DNA of 64,000 nucleotides from Macrophomina tecta (Eukaryota > Ascomycota > Dothideomycetes > Botryosphaeriales > Botryosphaeriaceae): contig JAKSGN010000020.1 of the NCBI GenBank assembly GCA_024180945.1, positions 868,001 to 932,000 on the forward strand. Reading direction: 5' to 3'. The notes beneath the pieces were generated by a model. That model worked only from the letters and a program-made list of their open reading frames with translations. It did not search any database and was not told where the DNA came from. The position numbers and the translations under genes were made by a program. Position 1 is the stretch's first letter. The number at the start of each line of letters is the position of its first letter. This document shows, one piece after another, positions 26,825 to 37,760 of the stretch.

Positions 26825-26845
26825 AAAAAAAAAAAAAAAAAAAAA
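26825..26845. repeat. A21 homopolymer
   Basis: Twenty-one A, about 290 bases from the T22 run and of opposite polarity, so the two could pair in single-stranded form. Confidence 0.93.
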
Positions 26846-28487
26846 CCGGCTGATGAGCGAAAGTCTAAAAATGCTCAAACACTCGGAGTAGGGGACGGGA
26901 AGGGCGAAGATCAGATGAGAGAACAGAGTTTAGATCTTCCGCCACTGGCCTTCCTTTTCCCCCCTCCCCCCTTTAACGCAGAATCCCATCCCATTTTCTG
27001 CCTTCATGCTCCGCCTGCCCCATCCAGATCTCGTTCGGAGCTTAGCCTGTTTATCTCCGGTCTGAGATCCATGTCTCCTTGACACCATGAAGAGCGGTGT
27101 TGCTTGCGCGCTAATTCTATCTTCTTTTGCGCCCAGCTGACGGGAATTACACGCTCTCTCACGCGCGCTTTCTTCCTTGCCCCGCACTTCAAGACGGGCT
27201 GCGCCATGCAACGTGAATAATGTGTGGCTCAATGTGCGGGCAACGCATTTCGAGCATGAACGTCTCGACACGAGTCTCCATCGCGTCGCAAGAAGTGTGG
27301 AAGAGGGGGCAGGAATGGACGAGGCTGGGGCGAGCAGGAAAAAAAAAATAAATAAATGAAAACAACGGCTTCCTGGGCGCGGGGAAGGCGAGAGAGTGAG
27401 GGGGAGGAATCAGGAGCTCTAAGCGCGGGACAAGGCAGATGGCGCGCGGGGTGCGGCCACGCGTTCTTCGCAGCGTCTGTGTTCGATACGAACTGTTCGA
27501 GACCTCTACTACAGAAAACTCGTCCTGTCCTCGTGAGTGTTACAACGAGGCTTAGGGCAAACCGACGAGGAGGGGCAGTGTAACATCACGATAGCTGGCA
27601 GCAGGGCCCGGCCCTATCGCCCTTTCAGCTCCCAAGATCCGATCATCCTTCGCCTGAGCGTTGGCAGAGCCGAGAAAAAGGAGAGGCAGCCTGCCGCAGC
27701 CACGAGAGCAACGTTAAGACGGTCAATTAGCGCTGGCGGAGGGCAGCGAATGGGTGATGCGAAAAGAAGGCGATGGACGATTCGCGATTAGATGCGTCAG
27801 CACAAGTGCATGGTTAGCGAGCGGTGACTGACTAAGGGCTTGGGCTGCACCTTTCCCACATTGCGGTCTTTTCTCGCGGCGACAGCAGACGGGAAGCCCG
27901 CACATCATCAGCCCACTCCAGCAAAACCTTATTGCCCGCCCGCAAACCACCTCCCCCGTTGTCCCGGTCGAAGAAGATCGAACCCCGTGCAGACCAGGAC
28001 GGACCGAATATCGGGGCTCCGGATAGTCTAAATCTAAGCGGCGCTGGCCGGAAATCCTCAACGGGCTGAGCAAGCCTCGGATGACAGGCAGGGGTGCAAG
28101 GGTGCGCGGAAGTGGATTGCGCACGGTTGGAGGTGAGGCCATCTTTCTCGGTCAACACCGAGCCCGAGGGCGTAAAGAGTGGTAGCTCGACGGCTCAGGC
28201 GAACCGCCCGAGGGCATCAGTGATGTGCACGATAATCAATCATGTGGAGTCGTTGACGAAAAGGATCTGCGAAGCAAAAGCACAGCAGCCGGCTGATGCG
28301 TCGAAAATCTTCGTTGACGGTTTTTAGGCCTGAGGTTTTATGACTTCATTGCGTGATGATGGCTGTGCTGATAATAGATCGCCTGAAACGAATAGCCCAA
28401 GCCAATAAACGGCAACAGCCGAGAAATGACCATACGAAGAACGCCCGATAGACGAACGGTATTGGAGAGGATGGCGAATGCACTGGC

Positions 28488-29934
28488 CTACGGAAGTCCG
28501 CGCCCGGAGTTCACAGCGTTCGCCAGCTGAGATGTGTTCGGACGATTCTCTGCAGTAACCCGGCTTGTCAGCAACGGCCAGCTCCTCAATTCATGGAAGA
28601 ATTCGCTTTCGGCGGCAGAAGCGTCCCATCGATGAAACGTCCCCAAAGACTCACCGGCATATCTCTCGTAGCTGTCAAGGTATAGGTCGTCCGTGCTCGT
28701 GGTTGCCTGTACATGCGCATTCTTCTCAATGGCATCAACCCACTTCCCCCAACGGCTGCCGGGTTCCGGATCAGGCCATGCGCGGTAAGGCTTCAACACT
28801 CTGTTCAGTCTAATGACCCATGGAGCCATCTGAATGTCAACGAAAGAGATGTCCTTTCCCAGGAAAAATGGCCCGTCTTTGTCCGCAGCATCGACGAGCT
28901 TGCCAATTTCCGTCTTCAGTTCCTCGGCATATTGGATTTGCTTTTCATTATCTTGCTCCTGCAGGAAACGGTAGAACCCAGGAACGAGGTGGCGGTTGAT
29001 CTACTTGCTGTCAGCTCACGAACCGTTGGCTGGGCCATTGGCTCTTAGTCCGAGCCGTCCCCAAGGCATTCCTGTGGTCGCGGAACAGGATGCGCAACCC
29101 GCTCACTCAGCAGCTCCCAGTAGTCCAGCGGCCTCGCATCCGCCGTTCCCACGGCAATGCTCGAACTTTCTTCGGTCTACTTCTTTTTTAAGGGGCTAAG
29201 AGGAAACACAACTCACATGGTCACTCCAAAGCCTGCTATTTGCGCGGAGCTTGGCGTCCGCGGGCATCAAGGGAAGGCCAGCGTCCATGTCCTCCAGCTA
29301 GAAAAGGTCAGTGATTGGCGCAAATTTGCGTTCGTGCATGGCAACGCGTACATATTCCATCAACACCGTGCTCTCGTAGCAACCCCAGTCTCCATGGCGC
29401 AGAGCGGGAACGAGGCCTCTCGGATTGACTTCAAGTAGAGACTGAGGCTTCTTGTACGGATCAACCTCAATGTACTGATAGGGAATGCCTTTGTATTCCA
29501 ATGAGATCCACACACGCTGGACAAAAGGACTGTTTGCGGGGGTAACGAGTCAGCACGGCGTGGCTCCGTTGTTGGTTTGCGCAACCAGAGGATGTTAATG
29601 CAGTCAATTGAAGCGTCACGTACCAGAAACAGCTTCCGAACAATTTCAGATCATTGTCTGCCGAGTGCTTCTTGACCGTCTCGAGGGCCTTCCCGGTGGC
29701 TTTGGTGTGGTAGGTCTTCTTTTGGTCGGGTTGCTGCTTCTTGTCAGACATGGCGTCGAGAAGCAAAGCGCTTGAAGCGAAAGGGCGCGAAACGGAATGA
29801 TGCGCGGGCAGGAATATTCTTTGACTCGTAGGACGCCACGGGCAGAGGGCTCTTGAGGGCGGCAGAGGAGCGCAGGTGGATCTCGCGGCAGTCGCGTTGA
29901 AGATGCAATGTAACCTCGGCAGAACAAAAGACAT
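28488..29934 (-). CDS. Omega-like glutathione S-transferase, possible mitochondrial form
   Basis: Glutathione-dependent transferase or thiol reductase of the omega-like class. Exons on minus: 29934-29624, 29529-29352, 29297-29217, 29000-28655 and 28549-28488. The thioredoxin-fold N-domain holds GSCFCPFVQRVW, with the catalytic cysteine pair C41/C43 (counted from the inner ATG), split exactly by intron 1. GLVPALRHGDWGCYEST forms the glutathione-binding cis-Pro and Glu-Ser region. The C-terminal helical domain includes FFLGKDISFVDIQMAPW. From the inner ATG at 29751 (MSDKKQQPDQ) the protein has 264 residues, the usual size. The frame also stays open to an ATG at 29934, adding 61 residues rich in Arg, Ser and Ala, with no acidic residue until the last few, and ending RPFASSALLLDA. 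That looks like a mitochondrial presequence, so two starts may give cytosolic and mitochondrial forms. Intron 3 is 216 bases, longer than its neighbours. Confidence 0.85.
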
Positions 29935-30001
29935 GGAATGATGGCAGGTAAGATATTGGCGGCGTGGAAGAAGGCAGGAGGAGCATCGCGTGGTGTTGAT
30001 G

Positions 30002-31221
30002 TCAGGAAGGTATGACGCAATGGCGACCCGGCAGCTTCACGTGCGCCGCCATTCCAGGGTCCAACGCCGACCTTGACGGGAAATCTTGTCTTACCGGCTG
30101 CTGCTGCTTCTTCTTTTCCTTTTCGTGCTTCAGACTCCACCTCACGACGCTGTTCTTCTTGATCTTGTCGCTTTCTTCGAGGCCATGCCTGTGGGGGCCC
30201 GCGGTGCCGTCCGCCTTCCCGTTGGCGCCGTTCCCATTAACACGTTGAATGGTGTAAATCTTGCCGCTGTAAGGGCTGGGGTGGGTGGGCTGGACGAACT
30301 GCAAGGCAGGTAGCGGCCACTGCAGATTTGCCGGCGCGGTTGGGTCAGGAACGTTGGATACGAAAGTGGCGGGCGGCAGGACTGGCTGGGTAGGCTGCTC
30401 GGTCAGCGGGCCAACATTCTCAAGCGTTGCAGATCCGGGCTCGTATTCTGTAATCTTTATTTTGACGTCGCAAAGATCACGTTCACGGGCCACGCGTTTG
30501 CGCTTCTTCTTGTTGGGATCGTCGGACTTGGGAGTGCCTGGCGGACGGCCCTTCAGGCGACAGTCCCAATAGTGCGAGACAAAAGGCTTGCGCTTGTATC
30601 TCTGAGTTGAGCGGTGCGAGTAGATGTTATCAACATGTGGCCAGTAGGTTTGAAATCTGGCGTGCATGGAGGTCAGGGCACGGGGAGCAGGCTGGTCTTT
30701 CTAGAGACATACTGGTCCTCGGTCATCACAATGGTCTCATCAACATGAAAAAGCCTGTCTCTCCACTGCTTCAGAGCCGGTGGATGCGGAACGATCTTCA
30801 AACCCTCGATCTTGCCATCGAGCTTCACCGCCGCTTCCGCATCGCGGCGATCTGGGACGCGGACAGAGTGGGCGGAGGCAGCAACGGCAAAGCGCGGCTC
30901 CTGGGGCGATGCATAGTGGACAATGGCGGGGCTAGGGTGGCTGGCGGCGAGACTGGAGGGGTGCAAGCCGGAGAGAGCGGGCGGCAACGGGTGCCGGCCA
31001 GCCCGAACGTCCCGATCGGGAACACTGTCGGACAGGAAGCTTGGGTGGAACAGGAGAGTGGAATCTACGGGATTAAGCGTGTAGGCGGCCGAGGCAGCAG
31101 CGGCGGCGGCGGCGAAGGCGGATGCGGCCGCGCGGTCCTCTTGGCTGTGGTGGAAGGAGGGCAGAGCCGCAGGCTGCAGAGAGCGTAGGGCGGGCGGGGA
31201 GGGCTGGTGGAGCTGGTCCAT
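30002..31221 (-). CDS. Basic Pro/Ala-rich protein of unknown function
   Basis: Predicted protein of 387 residues from exons 31221-30713 and 30656-30002 (intron GTATGT...CCAG, 56 bases). The N-terminus is low-complexity with an Ala run of about eight. The region across the intron looks conserved and structured: MTEDQFQTYWPHVDNIYSH continues into SHYWDCRLKGRPPGTPKS and then a basic KKKRKR stretch that could be a nuclear signal, followed by RDLCDVKIKITEY. The arrangement suggests a nuclear, perhaps nucleic-acid-binding protein, but I do not recognise the family and assign no function. The C-terminus is uncertain: a good donor (GTAAGA) occurs after a QQQ run near 30080, so a further small exon could replace the last 25 or so residues. 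It is divergent from the GH71 gene, with about 1.2 kb between them. Confidence 0.7.
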
Positions 31222-32401
31222 GGTCGGGCTGGAAGGAGATCAGTCGCTGCTTTAACGACGGGGCGAGAGTTTCCCGTGCCTTCAGCCCTCGACGGCAGCT
31301 GGGCCACGACGATGCGGCCGCACGTTGTTCCGGCGCCGCGCACGCGAACAGGGCCGTCCCGCTCTTGATTCGTCCACGCCGCCTCAGCTGCACATCTCTC
31401 GCCTGACGTGAGCTCGCCGTCGTCCTCGCCATCATCATCTCGCGTCAGCGCAGCGGAACTGTGGGCGTCGGCCACTGCCGGGCAGCCGGGAGTTGAGGAG
31501 CTATTTCAGCCACCAAGTGCGCTGGTCTGGGCGGTCAGCAGATCGGGCGCTTGGGAGCCTCTTCTGGACGCTGGGGCCGGGCCTGTGTCGGATCTGCATG
31601 TTGGCTGCAAAGACCGGGCCGCCGCTCTGCGCGACCGCCCGTACGGCTGCCGGCCACCCTCCGCTCTCTGGACCACCCGCTCCACCGGTCTCCCTCTCCA
31701 CCATCGCACCGCCATCCAACGCCATGCTTCCTCCATCCCCGTGCGGTCCCCGCTCTGTATCGTGGCGCACTCCCAGGCAGCAACCCGGCCAGGCCAAGAT
31801 GCACTGCTGTCTGGCCCCCAGGCCCCACCACTTTTCTGCAGCAGCGTTGCTTGCGTCCGGCCTGGCCAGACACTGAAGCGTGCAACAGTCCTGCTGCTGA
31901 AGCGAGGGCCGCTGTACCCACCCCTGTCGAATGTTCCACCATCCCTGCCTCGCTTCTGCGTCCATTGCCGTTATTTTGCTGGCCTTCGCACGCCTTTGCC
32001 CCGTTGCGTTGCTGAGCGTGCTCTTGGACCGATGACGCGACAGGCTGGAATACCGCCGGTAGGATTCGCGCCTTTGAGCGCAGCCACCACTTTGGAGGCT
32101 TAGAATAGCTTGCTGACGGGGCCATACCCGCCGCTCTTTGCCCTAATCCCGTTAGTGACAGTGATAAGCAGCAGGGCCCTCGGCTGCCTTCTATGTCTTG
32201 TTCCATACCTCCTCTCGTTGTCGACTGTTCCAGACATCAATAAAGAGGCTGACACGAGACTCTCACTAATCTCCACTTCAAGGGTCAGTCTCTGCTCAAC
32301 TCCTCTGCTCTGGCTTTTTTTTTTATGCGCCCTCATTCTGCATTTTTTTTTCGGGTGTTGCTGTTTGTCTTCGTTGCTTTCTGACTTTGCGCACTGTCAA
32401 A
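31222..32401. other. Divergent intergenic region
   Basis: About 1.2 kb between the divergently transcribed unknown gene and the GH71 gene; presumably holds both promoters. The overlapping frames at 31400-32200 on both strands have no domain and look like GC-rich noise. T-rich runs lie at 32317-32324 and 32343-32350, just before the GH71 start. Confidence 0.55.
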
Positions 32402-33923
32402 ATGCGTGCTCACACTCTGCAGTGCTTGGCAGCAGCCGCAGCAGCTTTGCTCTATGGCAGCCAAGTCGTTGCTGAAGACCCCAAAGCAGTGTTTGCTCAT
32501 TACATGGTTTGTCGCTTCGCTCACACTGCCAAAGGGTTCTCTGCTGACAGGCATTCCAGGTCGGCACAATAAACGAGGATCATGTCCATCAAGATGTCGA
32601 CGATGCCGCCGCCATGGGGCTAGACGGCTTCGCGCTCAACATGGGAAGTCCTTTGGAACCGTTCTCTCGCGCCGTGTTCGACTACATGTTTGATTACACC
32701 CGCGACAACCATCCCGACTTCAAGCTATTCATAAGTATGGATCTCTGGTCCGCAAAGAACCTGTCCGACTTCGATCAGTTCTTCACCGACTTCCTGGCCC
32801 ACGACGCCTATTACAAAGGCCCCAACGGATTCCCTTTCGTCAGCACCTATGGCAACGGTGGATTTTCCAAGGAAACATGGCAAGACTGGAAGAATAGGTG
32901 GGCAGACAAGCTTTACTTTGTACCCGATCCCGCCGGCATGGCAGGGACAGATGATTCCTCTCCTGAGTGGTGGGAGGACTGGGGGGACATCGTCGACGGC
33001 CTATTCAGCTGGGAATCGGTATGGCCCGTCCAGAACCAGACCAGCACCCTGAGCATCGCTGCAGACGACAAGCACATGGCCGCTGCCTCCCAGAACAACA
33101 AGACATACATGATCGGTAAGTCAACCCTGAGGCTTCCCTCTCTCGCCTCAGCTACTGATATACCTCCCTCCACGTAGGTCTCAGCATGCTCCAATACAAA
33201 AACTCCTACGGCGCCAACCTGTACCGCGCCGGCGAGGAGAACCTTTCTAACCGCATCCACAACATCCTCAACATGACGACCAAGCCCGCCTTCGCGCAGC
33301 TGCTCACCTGGAACGACGGGCCCGAATCCCACTACATCGGCACCATCTGGCCCGAGCAGAACAACGACACCATCCCCTCCGTCTACGCCTCCCAATCCGC
33401 CGCCTCCCACACCGGCATTCAATCCGTTCTCACGAGCTTCATCGACGCCTACAAAAAGGACCTCGCCTCCTCCGACATGCAGCCGCAGGAAGACAAGCAG
33501 GCCGTCGGCGCGCTGTGGTACAAGCCCATCCTCTCCAACACCGTCTGCGCCAACGAGACGAGCGGCGAGCTGCACGACGCCAAGCCTGACGGCTACGAAG
33601 TCGCCGCCGATGTCTCCGCCTGGGCCGTCGTCGTCGCCGCCGATGCCGAGGCCGACGACCTCACCCTGCGCGGGTACAGCGGCGGCGAGAAGCTCGGCGA
33701 GGTGGCGCTCGTGCCCGGGCTCAACTTCGGCAACTTCAGCACGTTGAAGGAGGGAAAGCAGTGCATGGAAGTCAGGAATGGACAGGGGAGGCTCGTGCTC
33801 GTCGCCAGTGGTGGCAGGGACGTCACGAGTGATTGTCCTGACGGGATTTTCAATCTTAATCCGCAGATTTTGGAACTGGGGCGAGGACGTCAGCCAAGGG
33901 GGCTGTACCGGGGGCGACGATGA
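32402..33923 (+). CDS. Secreted glycoside hydrolase family 71 (alpha-1,3-glucanase)
   Basis: Endo-alpha-1,3-glucanase (mutanase) acting on the alpha-glucan of fungal walls. Exons are 32402-32506, 32560-33115 and 33178-33923 (introns GTTTGT...CCAG and GTAAGT...GTAG), giving 468 residues. Residues 1-24 form a signal peptide (MRAHTLQCLAAAAAALLYGS with cleavage near VVA-ED). GH71 landmarks are VFAHYMVGTINEDH, DVDDAAAMGLDGFALNMG, KLFISMDLW, GFPFVSTYGNGGF and the late TWNDGPESHYIG. Several Asn-X-Ser/Thr sites fit a secreted glycoprotein. The last exon ends early, just after FNLNPQI: it runs into an Arg-rich tail and a stop at 33921. The adjacent frame instead carries an acidic Gly/Ser linker and a hydrophobic end typical of a GPI signal, up to a stop at 34050. 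A single-base indel in TTTT at 33868-33871 would explain this. Catalytic domain looks complete. Confidence 0.9.
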
Positions 33924-34050
33924 TGGCGATGCGAGCGGGAGTGGTGGTGGTGACGGTGAGGAGAGTTGGGGTGTCCGAGGCACCGTGCTCGATAAGTGGC
34001 GGTTGGTGGCGGCGTTGATGGTGTCGTCGGTGGTAGTGTGGCTGTGGTGA

Positions 34051-35142
34051 GTAGTGAGTCGGGAATTTTTCCCGTTGCTTTTGATGAAGATATGATTATG
34101 CGGTTATGATTATTTACTCCCTCTGCTTGGAATGGCGGTGGGAAGGGGAAAAGTATGATTAAGGGCAGGCATTTGGTATGATCTCTGCTTCTTGTTTATT
34201 GCTTATCTTGGTAGCTGGAGATACCCCCCTGTTGGGCATTAGACATGATATAGACGGAATAGACATGATAAGTTGTAAACTATGTGCCACCATGGGTGTA
34301 TTCGTCTGGAAATGAGCGGAATCCAGTAGGGTGATTCTGGAACGGAAAGACGCTGCGCTGGACTGGCCATTCTAATAAATCAGTCGCCATTATTGTCACC
34401 AAGTGAGAGCAGGGTCTTTCCAGGTGGAGAGGGTGTAGTTGCTTTGACCTTTTAGTCCTCATCTCAATAAGTGGGTGGTTCACGTAGCTTAACAACTTCA
34501 TGTTGTGGTACTCTCAGGTAAAAGCTTTCTGGCAGAGCCGGTGCGTCAAACGAATTCCGCAGTACAGGTAAAATTGCTCAGGCGATCCTCTTTTATCATC
34601 CACTACGATGCATAAGTGCCTTATAGCGCGCCGTTACGAGACATGGTGAACTGCGGCCTTCGAAAGATATCAAACACACCGAAAGTAAAGCGTCGAAATG
34701 AACTTCCCGAACATGCTCTAGCTCGACTAGTAAATGCAGCGAGCGATTATTATAGATATAAATGATTAGCCAGCTTAGTTAGGCCGCCCCTATTTGATGT
34801 TTGTGGGTGGTGTGGTGACGGGGAGGCGCATGTCGGACTGAACCCGACCTCGGCACCACGCTCTCAGTCAACCGCCTTCTTCGCCCAAGCAATGGCTCAA
34901 CAGTCACCATTGCCGCCTCCGGTCGAGAGCAATATGTTTCGAGTCACCCAGGAGTGCTTGGTTTAATGTGACTAATAAAAACCCGCGTGCCCCGCCCACC
35001 TAGTACAAATCACTCTTTTCTTCCCCGCCCACAACCACGGCATCACTTCGTCGTTACTGTCAGAAAGTCGCACTGCACTTTCGCCGCGCACCTTCAGCGG
35101 CAAGTCCTCCAGCAAAACCGCCGACAGCGCCGCATTGCGGAC
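34051..35142. other. Intergenic, no supported gene
   Basis: About 1.1 kb with frequent stops in all frames, somewhat richer in A+T than its surroundings. I see no gene, tRNA or repeat in it. The last part presumably promotes the rhodopsin-domain gene. Confidence 0.6.
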
Positions 35143-36595
35143 ATGTTCAGGTACGCGTTCGTTCCTAAAAGCCAGAGTCATGGCGATTTCGTCAGCACCA
35201 TCGTCGGCATCACGGTCTCCTTGGCCGTCATCATGACAGCGCTGCTCGCAGCGCGATTCTACTCGCGCGGCGTGCTGCGACGGATGCTGGGCTGGGATGA
35301 CTGGATCATGGTCCTCGCCTGGGTAAGCACCTAGCAATGATCATGCCCAATAACCGGAGATGCCGCTTATGTTTCTTGCAGTCTTTCGCCATAAGCTACA
35401 GCGCCATCGTCGTATCATGCATGGTCCCCTACGGTCTAGGAAGGCATGAAGAGGACATGATTTATCCGGATAACAATGACAATAACGTTCCGTGGGTCCA
35501 AATGTGGAACAGGTTCAACAAGGCGAACCAGCTGCTCTTCGTGGTCGGCACACGGCTCACCAAGATCTCACTATGCATGACATACCTGCGCTTGTTTCCG
35601 GGCAGTGCGGCCAACAAATGGTTCTGCCGCGCGGTCATCGCCTACTGCGCCTTGGAGGGCATCGCCTATTTCTTCACCTGGCTTTTCCAGTGCATCCCGA
35701 TATCGGATTTCTGGTATCAGGACTACCCTGCTAACCCGCGCCACAACTGCTTTCACGATAGATGGCAAGGCTTCATCGAGGTCCTCAGCACAACTGCTAC
35801 CAACATGATCGTGTTCCTTTGGCCCGCACGCTTCCTTTGGCATCTGAAGCTTTCACACAAGCAGCGCTTTAAGTTGATATGCCTCTTCTGCCTGGGCTGC
35901 TGGTAAGCTCTCTCTTCGCCGTCGCCATATGGCGGCGCCCCCCCCCCCCCAACCAAAATCCCGGGGGTAGAATCGTGTGCCTCTGGAGAGCTGAGACTGA
36001 CCAAATACCAAGCATTTCGATCGTCTCGCTCGTCCGCCTCTGGCGTAGCTACCTCAAATTCGTTGCGGACCAGAACCACCTCTGGAACTTTTCAATCGTC
36101 ATCTTACTCGCGGTGGCGGATCTCAACCTCGGCGTCATCTGCGGCTGCGTAAGTAAATTTCCCTTCGTGCGCTACTCCACAGCGGAGGGCTGACCGAACA
36201 TGGCAATCTCACAGCTTCCATTCTGCCACTTCATCCTCGCCGCGATAGTCTCACGCGTCGCCAAGCAGAAGAAAGGTCCCGGAGGCTCTGGCCGGCCGCA
36301 CGCACTACCGCGGTTCCACGCCTTCACTGCGCCCGCTGCCCGCCACGGCATGCAGAGGATGTCCGACACGTTCTCAGACGTCGAGCGCACCGCGGACCAC
36401 CCGATCACGGCTCCCTACAATGCGACCGGGCCCAGCCGCTGGACGCCGCCCGCCATCGCGCCGCGCGTGCTCCAGCACCCGCCCGACATCGATTTCGACG
36501 CCGCCCTCATGAGCATGACGACCGATGATTCCCGGCTCAAGGGCTCCGATTGCCCGCCGCTCGCGAGCCACCAGCTCCGCAGGTCCCCTTGCTGA
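35143..36595 (+). CDS. Fungal rhodopsin-domain seven-helix membrane protein (PTH11-related group)
   Basis: Integral membrane protein of 405 residues with the fungal rhodopsin-like domain found in PTH11-type receptors and many uncharacterised relatives; ligand and signalling role unknown. Exons are 35143-35322, 35382-35902, 36013-36148 and 36215-36595, with clean donors (GTAAGC, GTAAGC, GTAAGT). Landmarks in order: helix 1 (TIVGITVSLAVIMTALLAARFYSR), the family-typical LGWDDWIMVLAW, helix 2, the pre-helix-3 stretch NKANQLLFVVGTRLTKISLCM, then YLRLFPG, and a loop with QCIPISDFW and HNC. Helix 6 (WNFSIVILLAVADLNLGVICGC) lacks the usual conserved ending and is followed by LPFCHFIL. The cytosolic tail is about 110 residues, polar and unstructured. 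Intron 2 contains a run of about 14 C. No neighbour suggests a specific pathway. Confidence 0.85.
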
Positions 36596-37275
36596 ACTGG
36601 AAGCCGTGGCCTGGAAACAGCTGCGTGGGTATATACTGAGGCTGGGATCTCGGTTGATGTCGCCCTTGGTTTTTTGCAGTCTTCATGCTTGTGCTTTTGG
36701 AATCGCGCACATTGCCCGTTCTAGCAGGATGCTTGGCCTCCCCAACCAGCTGCTACACCATCTGCAGGAATGCGCGGATGTGATGGCGCATTTCTGTCCG
36801 TGTCGGACGCGTTTCGACAGCCTTGCGGCATTCACCAAAAGTACTCTCCTGCGTCCATAGGCTTTTTTTTTCGGTCCAAATATATGGGTTTGAGCAGTCC
36901 AGATGCGTGAAAAAAAAAGGAGCGTGTGGCTACGCTGGAGTGTGCATACTGGCCTGGCTTCGTGATCGGAACCACGTGTACGAAGTAAGCGTCTACCAAT
37001 CCGCGCGAAGTGACATCTCCAACCTGTCAACCGCAGCGCAGCAACTCTCCCGCCGGGAAAGTGATGCGTACATCTCTCATCCATGATGCGAGTCACCGAT
37101 TCATCAACAGACACGCCTACCGCCCGTCTCCACGCCCGCTCCCGGCGGCGATCCGCGCAGCTCCCGCCGCCGCTCTTCCTTCCCCATCCGGTTCGACCAA
37201 CCCCGCCCCGCCATCACTTTGCTCGGCCTGCCCTCCCGCCATCCAACAGCAAGCATCCGGCCGCCCTCCCCTAAG

Positions 37276-37760
37276 ATGCCCACCACCCCGCTCCTCATCG
37301 CCTCCCTCCTCCTCCTCCTCCTCCTCCTCCTCCTCCTCCTCCCCTCCTCCTCCTCCCTCCTCCTCCTCCTCCTCCTCCTCCTCCTCCTCATCGCCTACCC
37401 CCTCTACGCCGCCCTCACCCTCCTCGCGCCGCCCGCGCCGGCCGCCTCGTCCCCGCCCTCCCCACGCTGACCGCGCCCTTACCTATTGCCCACCCGCTGT
37501 GGCTCGTCGACGGGCGGTGGGTGTGGCCGGCGTGGGTGGGCGCGGTGGTGCGCGTGGCGAAGGTGGGGTGGCCGTTTGAGGAAAAAAGGGGAGGCGGGGT
37601 GCATAAGCTTGAGGGGGAGGTGAGGGACGGGGCAGGGGGGGAATTGGCGTGGACGTTTTTGCGCGTGAGCGTGAGCGGGTGGGAAGTCGTGGTTTTGCGA
37701 GGAGGTGGGGGGAGGGGATGTTTTTTGTTAAAGCCGGAGAATATCTATGGTGAGTCTTAA
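37276..37760 (+). pseudogene. Truncated membrane-anchored fragment, possibly cytochrome P450 N-terminus
   Basis: A possible gene start at 37276 (MPTTPLLIAS) leads into a hydrophobic Leu-rich anchor encoded by CTC repeats, then LIAYPLYAALTLL, and stops at 37470. The neighbouring frame continues with HPLWLVDGRWVWPAW, then KVGWPFEEK, a GWEVVVL stretch and KPENIYG next to a donor-like GTGAGT at 37750. The order of anchor, Gly-Trp-Pro-Phe-Glu-Glu-Lys and Lys-Pro...Tyr-Gly reminds me of the first 120 residues of some fungal P450s, but no heme-binding or I-helix region follows. The frame break lies between about 37400 and 37470, beside the unstable CTC repeat. I consider it a decayed 5' fragment; the P450 origin is a guess. 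Confidence 0.3.
37303..37389. repeat. (CTC)n microsatellite
   Basis: About 28 CTC units with a few CCC and TCC interruptions. In the forward frame it encodes a Leu/Ser run within the putative anchor of the fragment above. Length change here could itself have broken the frame. Confidence 0.92.

Larger units (their letters stand above)
14176..28487. other. 14-kb gene-poor stretch upstream of the C2H2 gene
   Basis: No convincing protein or RNA gene was found in about 14 kb. Long open frames such as 14179-15537 plus, 15321-16196 plus and 19941-20972 minus are GC-rich artefacts lacking domains, good starts or splice support. The section from about 14.2 to 16.2 kb is very GC-rich; 20.3-24.3 kb is pyrimidine-rich on plus; 24-27 kb holds T or A runs of 18-22 bases and several microsatellites. 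Part of it is probably promoter and 5' leader of the C2H2 gene, as developmental regulators in these fungi often have long upstream regions (inference). Non-coding transcripts cannot be excluded. Confidence 0.55.
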
